Source: Bombardia bombarda (Eukaryota; Ascomycota; Sordariomycetes; Sordariales; Lasiosphaeriaceae). Taken from it: a stretch of 64,000 bases of DNA. The notes beneath the pieces were generated by a model, which saw only the letters and a program-made list of their open reading frames with translations, searched no databases and was not told the origin of the DNA. Location: positions 372,001 to 436,000 of the forward strand of contig JAULSR010000005.1 of assembly GCA_030512295.1 (NCBI GenBank). The letters are read 5' to 3'. Of this stretch, positions 1-12,066 are shown piece after piece. The position numbers and the translations under genes were made by a program. Position 1 is the first letter of the stretch. The number at the start of each line of letters is the position of its first letter.

Positions 1-213
1 GCGACGCGTGATGGGGACTCAGATGTGATGAGAAAATGGCGGGATGCACGCATGGATGGGATTGTGTTGTTTGTCTCTTTTGAGGCAAACACGCTCGCAC
101 CGCGTGCGGCACACACACACTCACTCAGTCACCTTCATTCCCGTGCAAATCCTTCAGCCCTAGAGCGCCAGCGGCACGGGCGCACGGGGGTTAGTGGCGT
201 TGTTGTTGAAGAC

Positions 214-259
214 GCGTGGGTGCGCGTGGGTGCGCGTGGGTGCGCGTGGGTGCGCGTGG
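214..259. repeat. 10-bp minisatellite
   Basis: About four and a half head-to-tail copies of a ten-base GC-rich unit (TGCGCGTGGG) with almost no divergence, the last copy ending in A instead of G. Confidence 0.9.
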
Positions 260-416
260 AGGAGGATGGGATCGAGTTCAATGCTGCTCGGTGTGGTAAT
301 GTGGCGTGGCGGGCGGGTGCTTTCAATGTGATACGGTCAAGCCCAGCAACAACAGGAACATCAATTCTCGGCAGCTGTTTACTCACCAAAGGCTGCACTA
401 AGAAACAGGACCGCAT

Positions 417-472
417 GAACAGGTTTAGGAACAGGAAACAGGACGCAGAAACAGAAACAGGAACAGGAAACG
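417..472. repeat. imperfect AACAGG-type tandem repeat
   Basis: Degenerate six- and seven-base units based on AACAGGA and GAAACAG repeat across about 55 bases. Confidence 0.7.
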
Positions 473-693
473 AGACCACTCACTAGAGCTAGTACCTGAC
501 TGACCCGAAGGTACCTTGCTTGCCATTACAGACAAGACGGACGCAGGCACAATTTGGGGAATGTTTGTGATGGTAGCAGTGCTAAGGCCCTACAAGTGTC
601 TTTCGCGAATCGAGAAAAATCGAGAATCGAGAATTGGAGAAATCGCGAAAGTGAGCCGTCTAATTGGCCAATCGAGGAGCTTTGGCGAGTTGC

Positions 694-717
694 TGTGTGT
701 GTGTGTGTGTGTGTGTG
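694..717. repeat. GT dinucleotide microsatellite
   Basis: Twelve uninterrupted GT units. Confidence 0.95.
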
Positions 718-3700
718 CAGGAGGTGCAGTTGCAGGTGCGTGGCGTTGCGCGAAATATCGCGACTCGACACTACAAGTTCCCCGCGACAAAGACGTGTTT
801 TTGGCGCCGCAGCAGCAAGTAACAGCGCGGGTCAAGCGAGCTCCCTCCTGCAACTCATATCATGACGCGTTCGTGCAGCTTGCCATTGCAGGGCATAATG
901 TCGTCGCGCCCAGCTCCAGCTCCAGTGGTTGGTTTCTTTTCGTCCATTGGGAAGCTCAGGAACACCACACATCCTAGACTTTCTAGGTGCAGCGCCGCGC
1001 ACATGGATGTTGAACCTGGATATTGTTATTTCTTTGCCGCCTCGTCTCTTTTCTTCTTTTCTTTTTCGCGCTTGCCCGCGCACGCGCACGCGCGCTCTGC
1101 TAACCTGCTTTGGCTTGAGGATTTGTTTTGTTCAACAGGTGAAGGTTGATGAAGAGAAGAAGAAGGCAGGAGGCTGGGGTTGCATTTTCGGTGACACACC
1201 ACCACGGGGCTGTATGCTGCTTTCTTCTTCCTGTTCTTCCATGTCTTCCAGGATTGTGATGCAGTGTTCAAACCGAAACACCAGGCTACACTACTACCAC
1301 TCCAAACAAGACTAAATACCCGAGAATCTGTTCGAATCGGAAAAGAGACGAAATCGGTTACAGGTTACATACAGTGCACGAGATCTGATGGTGTTGCTCA
1401 TCATATCGGAGAGCTTGGCAGTCGGCTCAAATCTTGGATTCGAATCATCTTTGGTTCCCTCAATCTAGATGTGCGAAGCCTCGGCAGTCAAGTATTTTGC
1501 ACGTACGGATATACTATATTGACTCGTTGGTATCGATCCTATGTAAGGAATTAAGGACATGTTGGAGCTGGAACTTGGATTTCTTTCTTGCTTCAATCGT
1601 CATCCTGCTTGATCTCACTCGACAAATCCATCCCGATCAGGGGGATTTACCATCAAACGGAAGTCGGGGATTGGTGCCCTCACTTTTGCAGCTTTGCTTG
1701 ACGGTTCCTTTACCTGAAAAAGCCAAGCTACTGCTGCTGTTGCTGCTCGGTGCTTGTGAAAAGTCCCAACAGTGGTAACACAGAGTCTGATTCGACAGAA
1801 AGGGATATACTATCTCAACTAACGAACAAACAAACGCCGTCATCCTGCCGAGACAAAGTGCTGATTATTGCACTGCACAACACTCCGCCTTTACCAGTGC
1901 TCCGCTGATACTTACACGATATAGGTAAGATCATCAGGATGAGCGGCCCCGCTCACGCCAGCCAGGCCAATGCATCATCATCGTCATCACCAGCTTCGTA
2001 ATACGGGACAACCGTCAATCAGGTCATGAAAGCCCTGAAACTGTTTCGACATATCTCCACCTTCAAACCACAAGTCTCCTGATACCTCTGAATACACCTA
2101 CATATCGAATTGCTATCCCGCTGCGTCGGGTATCGTTGTCACATCTGGAAATAGGTACAGTACCTTGTGCTTTTCGCAGTAAGCGAAAGTATTTCCAGAA
2201 GCAAGCCATGATCTGCATAGCACAGCACGCCACAGGGTAGCATTTCACCATTGAATGCGGAATATATGGTATGGTGCACGCAGACGGACATTGAACATGC
2301 AACAACCTCACTCAGCCCCCAAATTCCCAATCCCAATCCATCAATCCGTCTTGAAATCCTCAGCGGTGGCAAGCAATCCATTGGATACGAATTCGATCCC
2401 TTCTTTCTTAGTCGGAGCGATGGATGGCGGATGCGCATGGTTGGAACAACCGGGCGGCTCCCTCTTTTTGCCAAATCCCCCCCCCCCCCCTTATAATGGC
2501 GCTTCATTACCAATGAATGCGTCCCGATGCGAGGTGGCCGATGCACGAACGATGCAGCAAGATTAATGATGCCCGCCCGGCGGCATGGGTCAGGTTAGGT
2601 TCGAACATGGAGTTGGTGCGGCACAGCATATGCATGCATTACAAGAGTAAGGTACGTTAGGCGTCTGTTAGTGCTTCTCAAGGAAACATCATCAACAGTT
2701 CCACACAGCGCTCTGTTTTGCCGCCGGACGGTGCTAACTCCATTATCCCTAGGTGCTTCAAGTGCTGTGGTTTCCCAAGGCAGAGCAGCGAGCAGATAGA
2801 CGGCCGTCCGCTTTCGTTGTCGCCCATATCCACATCATGACGTTTCTTTTTCCAGCACGAGGGCAATCTACCCCTGTTACCTGTTGATCAGCATAATACT
2901 CATAGAACAGAGAGGAGACGCATTGATATGTATTCCCGTGGAGTTTCTCACAAAGGTTACACAATGAATGCGTCTGCATTTACCAACACCAGCACTAACA
3001 GCCAACTAACACACTCTCAACCCCACCCCCTATTTTGATCTCACCCAACTCATCCCCCCACACCCACGCGATGGATGCAATGCGTTAGGTATCAAAAAGC
3101 TGGGCTGCAATAGACACCAAAGAAACAAAAGGCCCATTTAACCAGCTTCAATATTTGAACCACTGGTGTGGAGTAAACATGTATGATAAGGCTGATGATC
3201 TCTTGCCAACAATAGCCATCTCCCCGCGATTCCCTGTTCCTTTACACCACCACGGTCGTGTTCGTGACATTCATTTTGCTGTCTCTTAATCATGTCGCGT
3301 TTTTCCTTGCCCCTGATTGACACCCCTGGATCCAGATCCAGATCGAGCTACCCAGATGCGGAGCTAAACGGCGAAATTACAAAGAGTGTTGTTCAATAGA
3401 CTTGCATTTCAGACTCTTTGTTCAATCTCCCAACGAAACATGTACATACACGAGATTGGTTGATGGAAGGGATTAAAGCTGCTGCTTTGCTGACTCTGCA
3501 GGCAGGCTGGCCATAGTATCTTTAAAACTAATCCTTAAGTGCATGCATCAACAATTCGCTACTGCGAAGTACCACTTCCAGACCAGCCCCTGAGAATGTT
3601 GTATAAATCGTGCATCGGGGTCTGATCCCTGCCTTACATAAGGCATGGATATGTGTAAGATATCTACAGGCAAAACATCACCTACATAACACAACTCGGC

Positions 3701-5619
3701 CACATACTACGCAACCAAAAATCCTTGAAGATACCAAAAACAACAACTGAACCCCCAACTCCCTTTAGAGCTGTGAGCTGAGACATCAAACCGCCACCTT
3801 ACCCGTGCGCCAGGCAGGCGGGCGGATGCGGACGGACGGACCGGCAGACGGGTCACTGCCGTAAGGGATGGTAAGATGGCGGAAAGAGAGCAAAAGAAAA
3901 GGGGAGAGAGAGGACATGTCTTGCCCTGACATGCTGGCCGAGTGGCCCTGACATCATGTGCCTGTCGTCACATGATATCACACAGTTCACAGGCTCGATC
4001 TGCCTACTTACTTACCTACCTAAACGTGCGGACGGTCAGATACCCACGTGTAAATTGGTCAATTATGTAATGTGATGAGATGAGGCAAGATGAGAGATGT
4101 GATGGGACAGTACATCCTAGAAACATCAAGACGTCATTTACGTCTGTGGTGTTCTGGAACGCAGCGACTGTTCATACCCCTATGTTTTGTTTCGAAAGGG
4201 GGTGTCGAAGGGGGGTTGGCGTGCTCGACGATATGCTGGTATCATCTATCACATTTCAAGCCACATCCCGTTCGAGACAAAGAATATATGTGATGAGCAT
4301 AGTTCGAGATGTTCAACGAATGATGATGACTTCAGTCTGCATCCCAAAGGCCCGAGGCGGCTTGGATCAAGACGAGTCGGGTGATGCGAGAGATCAAGAT
4401 TGCTATACTAATAGTATCCCAACTGTTGTCTGCGTCACGCATACAAAGGAAGCACAACCTCGCCGGCTCTTGCTTACCTAGGTCTAGTACTATCACACAC
4501 ACTATCCATCTCGGCGTCATGCCCTGACACACATATACAGAGGCATAACTCGCCACTGACCCCTATTATCTACATAAGTCATCCATACATCTATCTACCC
4601 ATCTATTCGGAAGCGTTGATCGTCTCAGTATTGATGCTCACATGAGGCATGGCAGGCAGGCGATCTGAAGGGCCAAAAAAGATTCCAAAACACACTGCGC
4701 ACCGACGTACCATCTCCCTCTCCCTGTGTCACACGCATACGCATATGTGGGTGTGTAGGTACCTATGCGTATATGTCTCTCGCTTGAGCTGTTGGTTGCC
4801 GTTCCGCTCAGTCGGCCTCTCCCGTCGTCGCGCGTCCAGTCGCTATCCCTTGACGCCATAAATGACCCTTAACACACACACACACAGACAGAGAGAGAGA
4901 GAGAGACCATTTTCTCCCAACCGGTTGCTTACTATCAGTCAGTAAGGGTTAGGTAATGCTGTTTCAAGACTATCTCTCCTGTGGCGGCTGGCTGGCGTGA
5001 AACTAGGTAAAGGGGCCCATCATGTAATGAATTACCAAGCACATCTCCTCCGATAAATGTCTCTCCCGGACCCGATATCTCGGAAGCTCAATATCAGCCA
5101 GCTCGGATGACACAAAAGAGAAAATAGGTAGGTAAGCAACGGGTAGCGACATGTTTCTTGGACAGAAAATAAGCACTCTGTCGACTCCCCCCCCCCGTGA
5201 TAAAGACGATATAACAAACCGGGGGCTTACTCAAGTGAGATATTCAAAGGCCCTGTCTAAACTTGTCTTTATAGCCAGTCATCCCACCTAAACTACGCAG
5301 GCTCCCTACAGCCGGACGTAAAGATGGGTCAAGTCGTACCGCGCTTACCGTCTGTACAACCATGGGGTATTCCCGCGTTTTCCGCGAGGATAAGAAATGT
5401 CACCCGAGAAGACACACAGACAGGCATATTTTCCCCTAATCTGGCTGTCGTTGTGCTGCATCCAGAAGTGTTCGGAGCGGTAAACTGTTTCTCTCATCTT
5501 TCCTTTCTCCATGCATGTTGCGTTGGACTGGACTGAATCACGTACCTACCTACCTATGTGGGATGAAAAAGGGGTCAAGTCTCCTGGAGTTTTAAATATT
5601 TCGAGGAACTCGGGGCGTT

Positions 5620-5636
5620 GGGGGGGGGGGGGGGGG
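5620..5636. repeat. G17 mononucleotide tract
   Basis: Seventeen consecutive G, preceded by CGTT. True length is uncertain because G/C runs elsewhere in this window appear undercalled. Confidence 0.85.
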
Positions 5637-6283
5637 TTGATTTGGTATCAACCATAATGAATTACTGAGTAATGTAACGGGATGACAAAATTAGTGATAC
5701 ACACACCAGACTCGAATCCTGATACGTGCGTTTCTGTTGTGCATGTACGCCCCCATGTACCTGCCGTGTCTGTCTGTGTATTTCCGATGGGCACATACAT
5801 ATATGTGTGAGAGTGTAAAATGGTAGATGCAGACAGAGAGAGAGAGAGATACAGAGAGCAACAGCAAAATAGAAAAAAAGAAGAAACATACAACACCAGG
5901 GATTCGCTGGTCGTCACCGACCCAACTACTAGTCTGGCCCTCACTTGCTTATCTAGGGCAGAGCGGACGGGATGCCGAGTTCTCAAGTGGGTATGGTCGT
6001 ATGTGAAAGTTACAAGAGCAGCAGTTGTTTTAAAGGCGCAGTTGGTAGGTAGTGATCAATATTATTCCTCTATTTCCTTTTAGTTTTGTTGAAAGGGGAG
6101 GAGAACATCACCACACGTGCTGGAGACAGGTTGAACGATATCTTATACTTACTCTCTATGATTATGAAAAGCCGTGAAATCGGCATGGAACAAACAACAC
6201 ACCTACAAAGCAGCTTGAAGATGTCTGCAATTAGGTCATGTCAGTTCTGGGACTGGGTCACGGAGAGAGCAATCAACAAAGAC

Positions 6284-6286
<3 letters not shown>

Positions 6287-6317
<31 letters not shown>
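6287..6317. repeat. AC dinucleotide microsatellite
   Basis: About fifteen uninterrupted AC units. Confidence 0.95.
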
Positions 6318-6321
<4 letters not shown>

Positions 6322-8068
6322 CAAAGAGAACAATACAATCCACAACCACCAAGGCAATGCTCTTGTATCATATCATCATTAATGTGCCTTACATGGCAAC
6401 AAGAGCCCAAAGGGTATTGCACTACTTCCGCTGCCGCTCAAAATATATATAATGCGAGTTTCAAAAGCCCTTCCATTAACCCCCCCTTTTTTTTTTTCGT
6501 TCCATGGATCTGCCATATCAACACTTGGATCTGGCATACCCAATATCCTGACAGCTTTCGGTTCCGCCCGGGGTGAAAAACCCCCATAGAAGCAACCAGC
6601 TGTTACCCAAGCTTGGGAAAGGGCACATATTCAAATTCCGCGAAAACAAGTCTGGTAGACCAAAAACCAGCAACCCATACGCCTGAAACAATGTAATCAG
6701 TCCACCCGTACTCCGTCCCTATGCCCATGGCGGCGCTGACAAAGGACGATAACTGGAAACAGTGCAAAACAGTCGTCGACAAATGTGTCGATCGGAAAAG
6801 AGAGAATATGCGCTCGCTCGCTCGCTCCATAATCCCATCGGTGATGCTCATCAGATAATCCCGCTTGCTTGCTTTGCTTTTATGCGCTGTTGCTGTGTGA
6901 TTGATGATGAATTATAATTCGAATGAATGATCGATGCCACCCTCGACCTTTTTTCTGTGGTTGACAAGTCCGTTACCCCCATGTTGTTGTCGTCGAAGAT
7001 TTCCAATAAACAAGCGCAAATGTATCGGGTATGAACAGTAAAAAAAAGGAGACAGATAAAACAGACGCTGTCCAGCCCGGCCCAGAACAAAACAGCACAG
7101 ACACACACACTCTCTCTCCCTCAGAAGAAAAAGGAAAAAGAGAAAATAAACCGTCATGGCACATAGAAACGTCGTGTGTGCAATCGAATCAGATCGAATC
7201 TCGCAACTGAAACGATATGCCGCTCCATTGAACCAAATCGATGAAAAAGGAACCGAAAGTTGAAGAAAAAAAACGCCCAAGAGTAAATATGCGCTGCGTT
7301 GCCACCCTGATGAAGAGAGCAGAACCGCTGCTGGAGCCCAGCTGGTATCGTAACCAGTGGTAACGACCATGTCGCTCTCAGTCCAGATCGAAGATCAAAG
7401 TCAGGCGAAATAACTCAGATAGGCAACGGCCAAGCCCTCGCTAGCTCAGCCCAATCATAACTATCAAAGCTCGTCGTGACATCGGCAGACTGTAGCTTTA
7501 GCAGACTCAGTCGATGTGGATGGCCGCGGCATAATATCAGATCCCAGTCAATGAGGGTGGTCAGAGTCGTCATGTCCGCCTAATACCCCGAGCCGCCGCC
7601 ACGGACACCAGAGCCTGAATTCCCAGCAGCAACAGCAGAAGATCCAGCTGGTGGCGGTGGTGGTGGAGGAGGAGGAGGGCGCCGCGGACCGCCAACGCCG
7701 AGGGAATTATAAGTTTCGCCGATTGGATAAGGATAGGAGATCAGGATCTTCTGCTTCTTTTTCTTCTGAATGCGGCTCCTCAACGTCTTCGACTGCCGTG
7801 AGCCGCTGATAGCGAATCTCGAGCTTCCCGTTGCTGTCTCTTTCCCCTGCTGCCGTTGCTGCAGCCGCTGATTCTTCGGATGTAATGGGTGATGCGGTGA
7901 CAGCAAGTAATAGTTCGTGACTGGTGGCAGGATACGAACCGGTCCTACTGGTAGTGCTGATGCTACCCACCCTGTAGTGGTAGGAACATTGCTTCTCCGC
8001 ATCACCTTGGCAGTAAGTTGACTTCGTTTGGCACGGATGTCTTCTCGCACCCGGCAAAAAAATGCTCT

Positions 8069-9832
8069 CTATTCATTCAGGATTTGGCGTGCACGGCCAA
8101 GGCGTGATGTGATCTCATCCCCTGATTTATCGTCTCGAGGGGCACTCAAAGATGCCTGACCGTCTTGCGGATCGGGGCGGGAAGTAGCGCGGCGACTGGC
8201 TTCTGCACGACTGGCTTCTGCGGCGCGATGGGCTTCCGCGGCGGAATTGGCTTCTGCGACGCGGCGGAAAAGGTCTTCTGGATTTACCTCATGCCCTGGA
8301 TGAGGTTCTGTCCACTCTTGGGGGCGTGCCGGGCCACGGGCCGTCCTAGGCCCAGAAGGAGATCCCTGACTCGTCGGCGGGTGGTTCGGATCCAGTTGTG
8401 GGTGATGTCGAAGCGTCGACTGACTGAAAAGAGGCTCCGGGATAATAATACTATCCTCGGAGTTTGACGGGTCGCCTCCCCCCATCAATGGCTCCGACCG
8501 GCGCCTCTGGGGATCTTTACTACCCTCAGGCGACAAGAAAGAAATACGCGCGCCCTGGGAGTTTGACCGGGCGAGTCCCCCGACCAATGGCTTCGGCATG
8601 GGCTTCTCTTCGGCGCGCATAATAGACTTGCCCTTTTCAGGGCTGCCATAAAAGCCATGTCTCTTATTCTGCTCCAGGATCGAGGTTGAGGTTGTCTGGG
8701 CACCATGCAGTGCCGGGTGGTATTCTTCCGGCCGGCTTGTGTAATCTGCTGGTATCGAGTCTCTTAGTCTTCCCGTTGCCTCAGCTTCTTTCTCAGCAGT
8801 CAGTGTCGGCTGCCTTTGTCCACTGTCCTGGCCTACTTCATCTTGATTCCGAATCTCCGCAATGGACGACATACCTTGAACTCTCGTGTTGGGGCCTTTT
8901 CTCCTGGCCGGTGGCGAAAATCCCTGTACTATCGGTGTTTGCCAAACTAGATTCTGCTGAGCCTGGTTGTTCTGTGAGGAAAGGAGGGAGGGGGGTTGAA
9001 AACTCGAAGACGGTGCATTATTTACCTCCGGGGGTACGTTGGAATTGGCATTGGCTCTAAGATGGGGTGGCACATGGCCAGGAGGCGGTTCTTGAATTGG
9101 CGGGTCATTCTTATTGGAACCGTCGTCATGGTTTTCCCGCCTCCCAAACACTCGTCCCATCTTGTCTTTTAACTTGTCCAACTTGGATGGCTTCTTGTCG
9201 TCGACCATGGTGGCTACCGACGCGTCAATAGGGGGTTGCCTTGGGTGGCAGCAGTGCGGGCACACGCCTGTGAAATCAAGAGCTAGCGACGACGACGACC
9301 TCTGTGACGACTGCTCTGATGAGCCTCCCTGTAGGATATTCGATAAACTGTTTCTAATGTTTTCTGTGGCCCTTGGTTTCCTAGATGACGGTGGCGGCAG
9401 CAACAGCTGCTCGGTACACCCACAATAAGTCTCGCCCCCAAATGAACTGACGCCCTGGCTCCAACCAAAGATCCAGTTCGCTTTGCCGCCTTGATTCTTT
9501 CCAGGGACAAGCTGCTTTCGATCTGCGAGCCAGTTTGGATTCGGGTATACTTCTCTTATTGCTACTCCTGGTTGCTTTGACTGGATAGGCAGCTTCGACG
9601 TACTGGAGGGAGTCGGATATGCAGGTGAGAGTGCGGGTGATTGAGCTTTGTCTTCTGACGACTCCAAATTTGACTTTTGCTCTGGCTGTCGTTCTGACTC
9701 TTGGTCGACCGACGCCGCGTAGCCTGGGAAGGGGAGTTGAGAGAGAAAGTCTGAGAGTGCTAAGGGGGCTGGGCTCTGGGGCGATGAAGGACCCGTGTAG
9801 ATGGCGTCGTCTCTTGATGTGGAGCGATCCAT
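8069..9832 (-). CDS. low-complexity protein of unknown function
   Basis: I do not recognise this 587-residue, intron-less protein. The start is taken at the ATG at 9832; the frame is open a little further upstream but only to a TTG. It is rich in Ser, Pro, Gln and Glu. Two small cysteine groups stand out, a YCGC near residue 138 and a CPHCCHP near residue 195. A lysine-rich segment follows them (DKKPSKLDKLKDKMG), then a PPPGHVPPHL segment. The C-terminus carries an Ala/Glu/Arg heptad-like stretch (AEAHRAAEASRAEASRR) that could form a helix. No signal peptide or membrane span is visible. After the TAG stop the same frame stays open for another 157 codons, so the true C-terminus may lie further on. 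The composition suggests a disordered cytosolic or nuclear protein. Likely a real gene, function unknown. Confidence 0.7.
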   Translation of the reverse strand: MDRSTSRDDAIYTGPSSPQSPAPLALSDFLSQLPFPGYAASVDQESERQPEQKSNLESSEDKAQSPALSPAYPTPSSTSKLPIQSKQPGVAIREVYPNPNWLADRKQLVPGKNQGGKANWIFGWSQGVSSFGGETYCGCTEQLLLPPPSSRKPRATENIRNSLSNILQGGSSEQSSQRSSSSLALDFTGVCPHCCHPRQPPIDASVATMVDDKKPSKLDKLKDKMGRVFGRRENHDDGSNKNDPPIQEPPPGHVPPHLRANANSNVPPEVNNAPSSSFQPPSLLSSQNNQAQQNLVWQTPIVQGFSPPARRKGPNTRVQGMSSIAEIRNQDEVGQDSGQRQPTLTAEKEAEATGRLRDSIPADYTSRPEEYHPALHGAQTTSTSILEQNKRHGFYGSPEKGKSIMRAEEKPMPKPLVGGLARSNSQGARISFLSPEGSKDPQRRRSEPLMGGGDPSNSEDSIIIPEPLFSQSTLRHHPQLDPNHPPTSQGSPSGPRTARGPARPQEWTEPHPGHEVNPEDLFRRVAEANSAAEAHRAAEASRAEASRRATSRPDPQDGQASLSAPRDDKSGDEITSRLGRARQILNE

Positions 9833-11535
9833 AGTCCACTCGTCGATGCTGCGAAGCGCTGCTCTGAAGAATGATGAAATTTTAAGACTCAATGCCTGAC
9901 GTCCCGTCGATGGTAGTGGTGGCGGTGGCAGACTAGACTAGACGTGATACGTTGACTTGGCTGGCGACGAAAGGCTGGCAGCGTGCACGATTGCAATGAT
10001 ACCACCAGAAAGTGAGACGTCTGTCAGACAGAAGAATGAAAGTCGTACTGAAAAACTGCAGAAAAAAGGGAATGATTCTTGGGCCTCGGTTCCTTGGGTT
10101 TGACGATGAAGAGAGAAGGACGGGTATCCCAACGAAAGACCTATTTGAGAACGAAAGAGGGCATGGGAGTTGATCGTGCCCTGATGGTTGTCGATCTGCT
10201 GTCTGATGATGGTGATGGCTGACGCTGCTCTCGTTTGCTGCAGGAAGGCGAAGCACGAAGTGAGAAATGGGAATGGAGAGATATGGAAGGGAGAAAGACG
10301 ACGAAGGCCAGAGAATCTCCAGAACAAATGCAGCCTCGACCTGCGAAGCAAAGAGAGGGAAGGAAGGGAAGGGAGGGCAAAACAATTGATGTAGCAAGAG
10401 CAGACAGGTAGATGAGACAGGCAACTTCAGTCAGTTATCTCTTCTCAGTTTGGACGAGAAAGGAGCAGAAGCTTCAGAGCTTCAGAGCTCCCGCCACACA
10501 ATATTGACTAGACCACAACAAGGCTCACCAATAGGCACACGGCACGCCTGGCAGCTGCCATGCCCGATGAGAGATGCTGTGGACAGTAGGTAGGTAGGTA
10601 CTGGATACCTCCTGAAGTCCTTTGCTCTTCTTGCTCCCTTCCCTCTCTTATAGGAGGAGTAGGACAATAAAAGAAAGGGAGTAGTACCTAGCTATATAGG
10701 AACCACAAACCTGTAGTCTAGACTGGCCCGGTAAGGCTTTCCTTTCTGGTATGTGTTATATCACCTTGGGCATGTAGGACGGTGGTACTGATGCTTGGTA
10801 GTCGGTAGGCACCTTGGTAGACACCTTGGGTAGGTCGGTCAGGTCGTGTATGTACAGTATAGACAAGGGCAGTTGCAACTTGGGCACGCGGGCGTGTGTG
10901 TGATGGGCGTCAATAAATCCACGAACGAACCAGAAAGAAGCTAAGAGCGGGTCGTTGTCCAATATGGGCGAGGGTGGAGGTGTGCGAGAGGAAGGGAGAC
11001 CGGGGAGAGGGACCACTTCCTTCATCGAGCAAGTTCGTTCCAGCTGTTTGATCTTATTGGCTTCGACTTTGTTGACTTTTCTTTGCCCGCCTGCCTTTCT
11101 ACCTTGGGCCGTTCTTGCCTGACTCGCTCGGCGGTGGTACGGAGCAGCTCCCGATGAGTAGCTCCCGACGAGATTGAAGCTTCTTTTGATAATGAGATCC
11201 TTTACCGCCCTTTTGAGTAGGTTGTATGCCAGGAACTGACTACAGCAGACCCAGAGATGGTATCTGCTACCCGCACAGGGCTACCCAAGGGAAGGAACCG
11301 GTTGAAATGGGCGTGCGTCCGTTCGGGAAATTTTGATTTTTTTGCTTGGTCCACACCCCCCATGGAAGCAAAGCTCCAAGCTTCAACGCGACTTCTTGCT
11401 TGCGAGCTTGCTTCCAGGATACTTGTAGCAGTTGCTGCCCTGTATACCCTGGAGAATGCATGCAGGAAGTAGCAGCAGCAAGCTTTGCAAATGGCAACCA
11501 CCTCCAACTGGTAATTTAATCGACGAATGCCACCC

Positions 11536-11590
11536 ACAGGGCTTCCCGCTATAGGGCTTCCCACCACAGGGCTTCCCACCATAGGATCTT
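11536..11590. repeat. 15-bp minisatellite
   Basis: Three near-identical 15-base units of the form ACAGGGCTTCCCACC at 11536, 11551 and 11566, followed by a partial copy. In the reverse frame they translate as repeated GSP(V/I) units, but no gene context supports coding. Confidence 0.85.
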
Positions 11591-12046
11591 CTACCACCAG
11601 ACAGCAGTAGACTTTAGGGGACCGGTGACCAGAGAAAAGAACCCTAACCGCCGTCCCCGACAACACACTACGCGACTCGAGCGCACAACGGTGAATGCAA
11701 GCCATTAATGCACCATGACGTATCGTTGCTTAGCTGTCGAGGGTCTGTTTTGATTAAATTCTGTCAGCCTGTGGTGGTGGGGCCTGCTTGTGTGTGATAA
11801 TATTGTCTCCTCCCACGGATAAGACGGCTAAAGTGTGTGTTAGTGGGCATGTCGCTTGACCCTAACCCTTCCATAGTCTTTGACTGTCGTAAGCCCATTA
11901 TAGGGGTACACTTCGCATGCGCAAGGAAACAGGTCTTGGCCAAGCAGATCTGGTGGTAAGGATGTTGTGGATTCAATCTTGTCTTCAGCTATACTGTGTA
12001 GACAGCAATTCGACAACAACTTGGTTCAGGGTCTTTGATCGTGACC

Positions 12047-12066
12047 GGGGGGGGGGGGGGGGGGGG
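12047..12066. repeat. G20 mononucleotide tract
   Basis: Twenty consecutive G. It is the longest homopolymer in the window; its real length is doubtful given the apparent G/C-run undercalling nearby. Confidence 0.85.

Larger units (their letters stand above)
1..8068. other. long stretch without a supportable gene
   Basis: About 8 kb with no open frame that reads like a conserved protein. Open frames here are short, overlap each other on both strands and are rich in residues encoded by simple repeats. The stretch holds two minisatellites (214-259 and 417-472), a GT run at 694-717, an AC run at 6287-6317, a C14 run at 2477-2490, a G17 run at 5620-5636 and clusters of the TACC/TAGG motif near 4003-4022 and 5541-5556. 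It may be upstream regulatory DNA or host non-coding transcripts; nothing in the sequence decides this. Positions 7580-8050 are an in-frame continuation of the next gene and may be coding. Confidence 0.6.

Noticed and set aside
11202..11705. 167-codon reverse frame with GSP(V/I) repeats
   Set aside because: The repeats are the translation of the 15-bp minisatellite; the rest is not protein-like.
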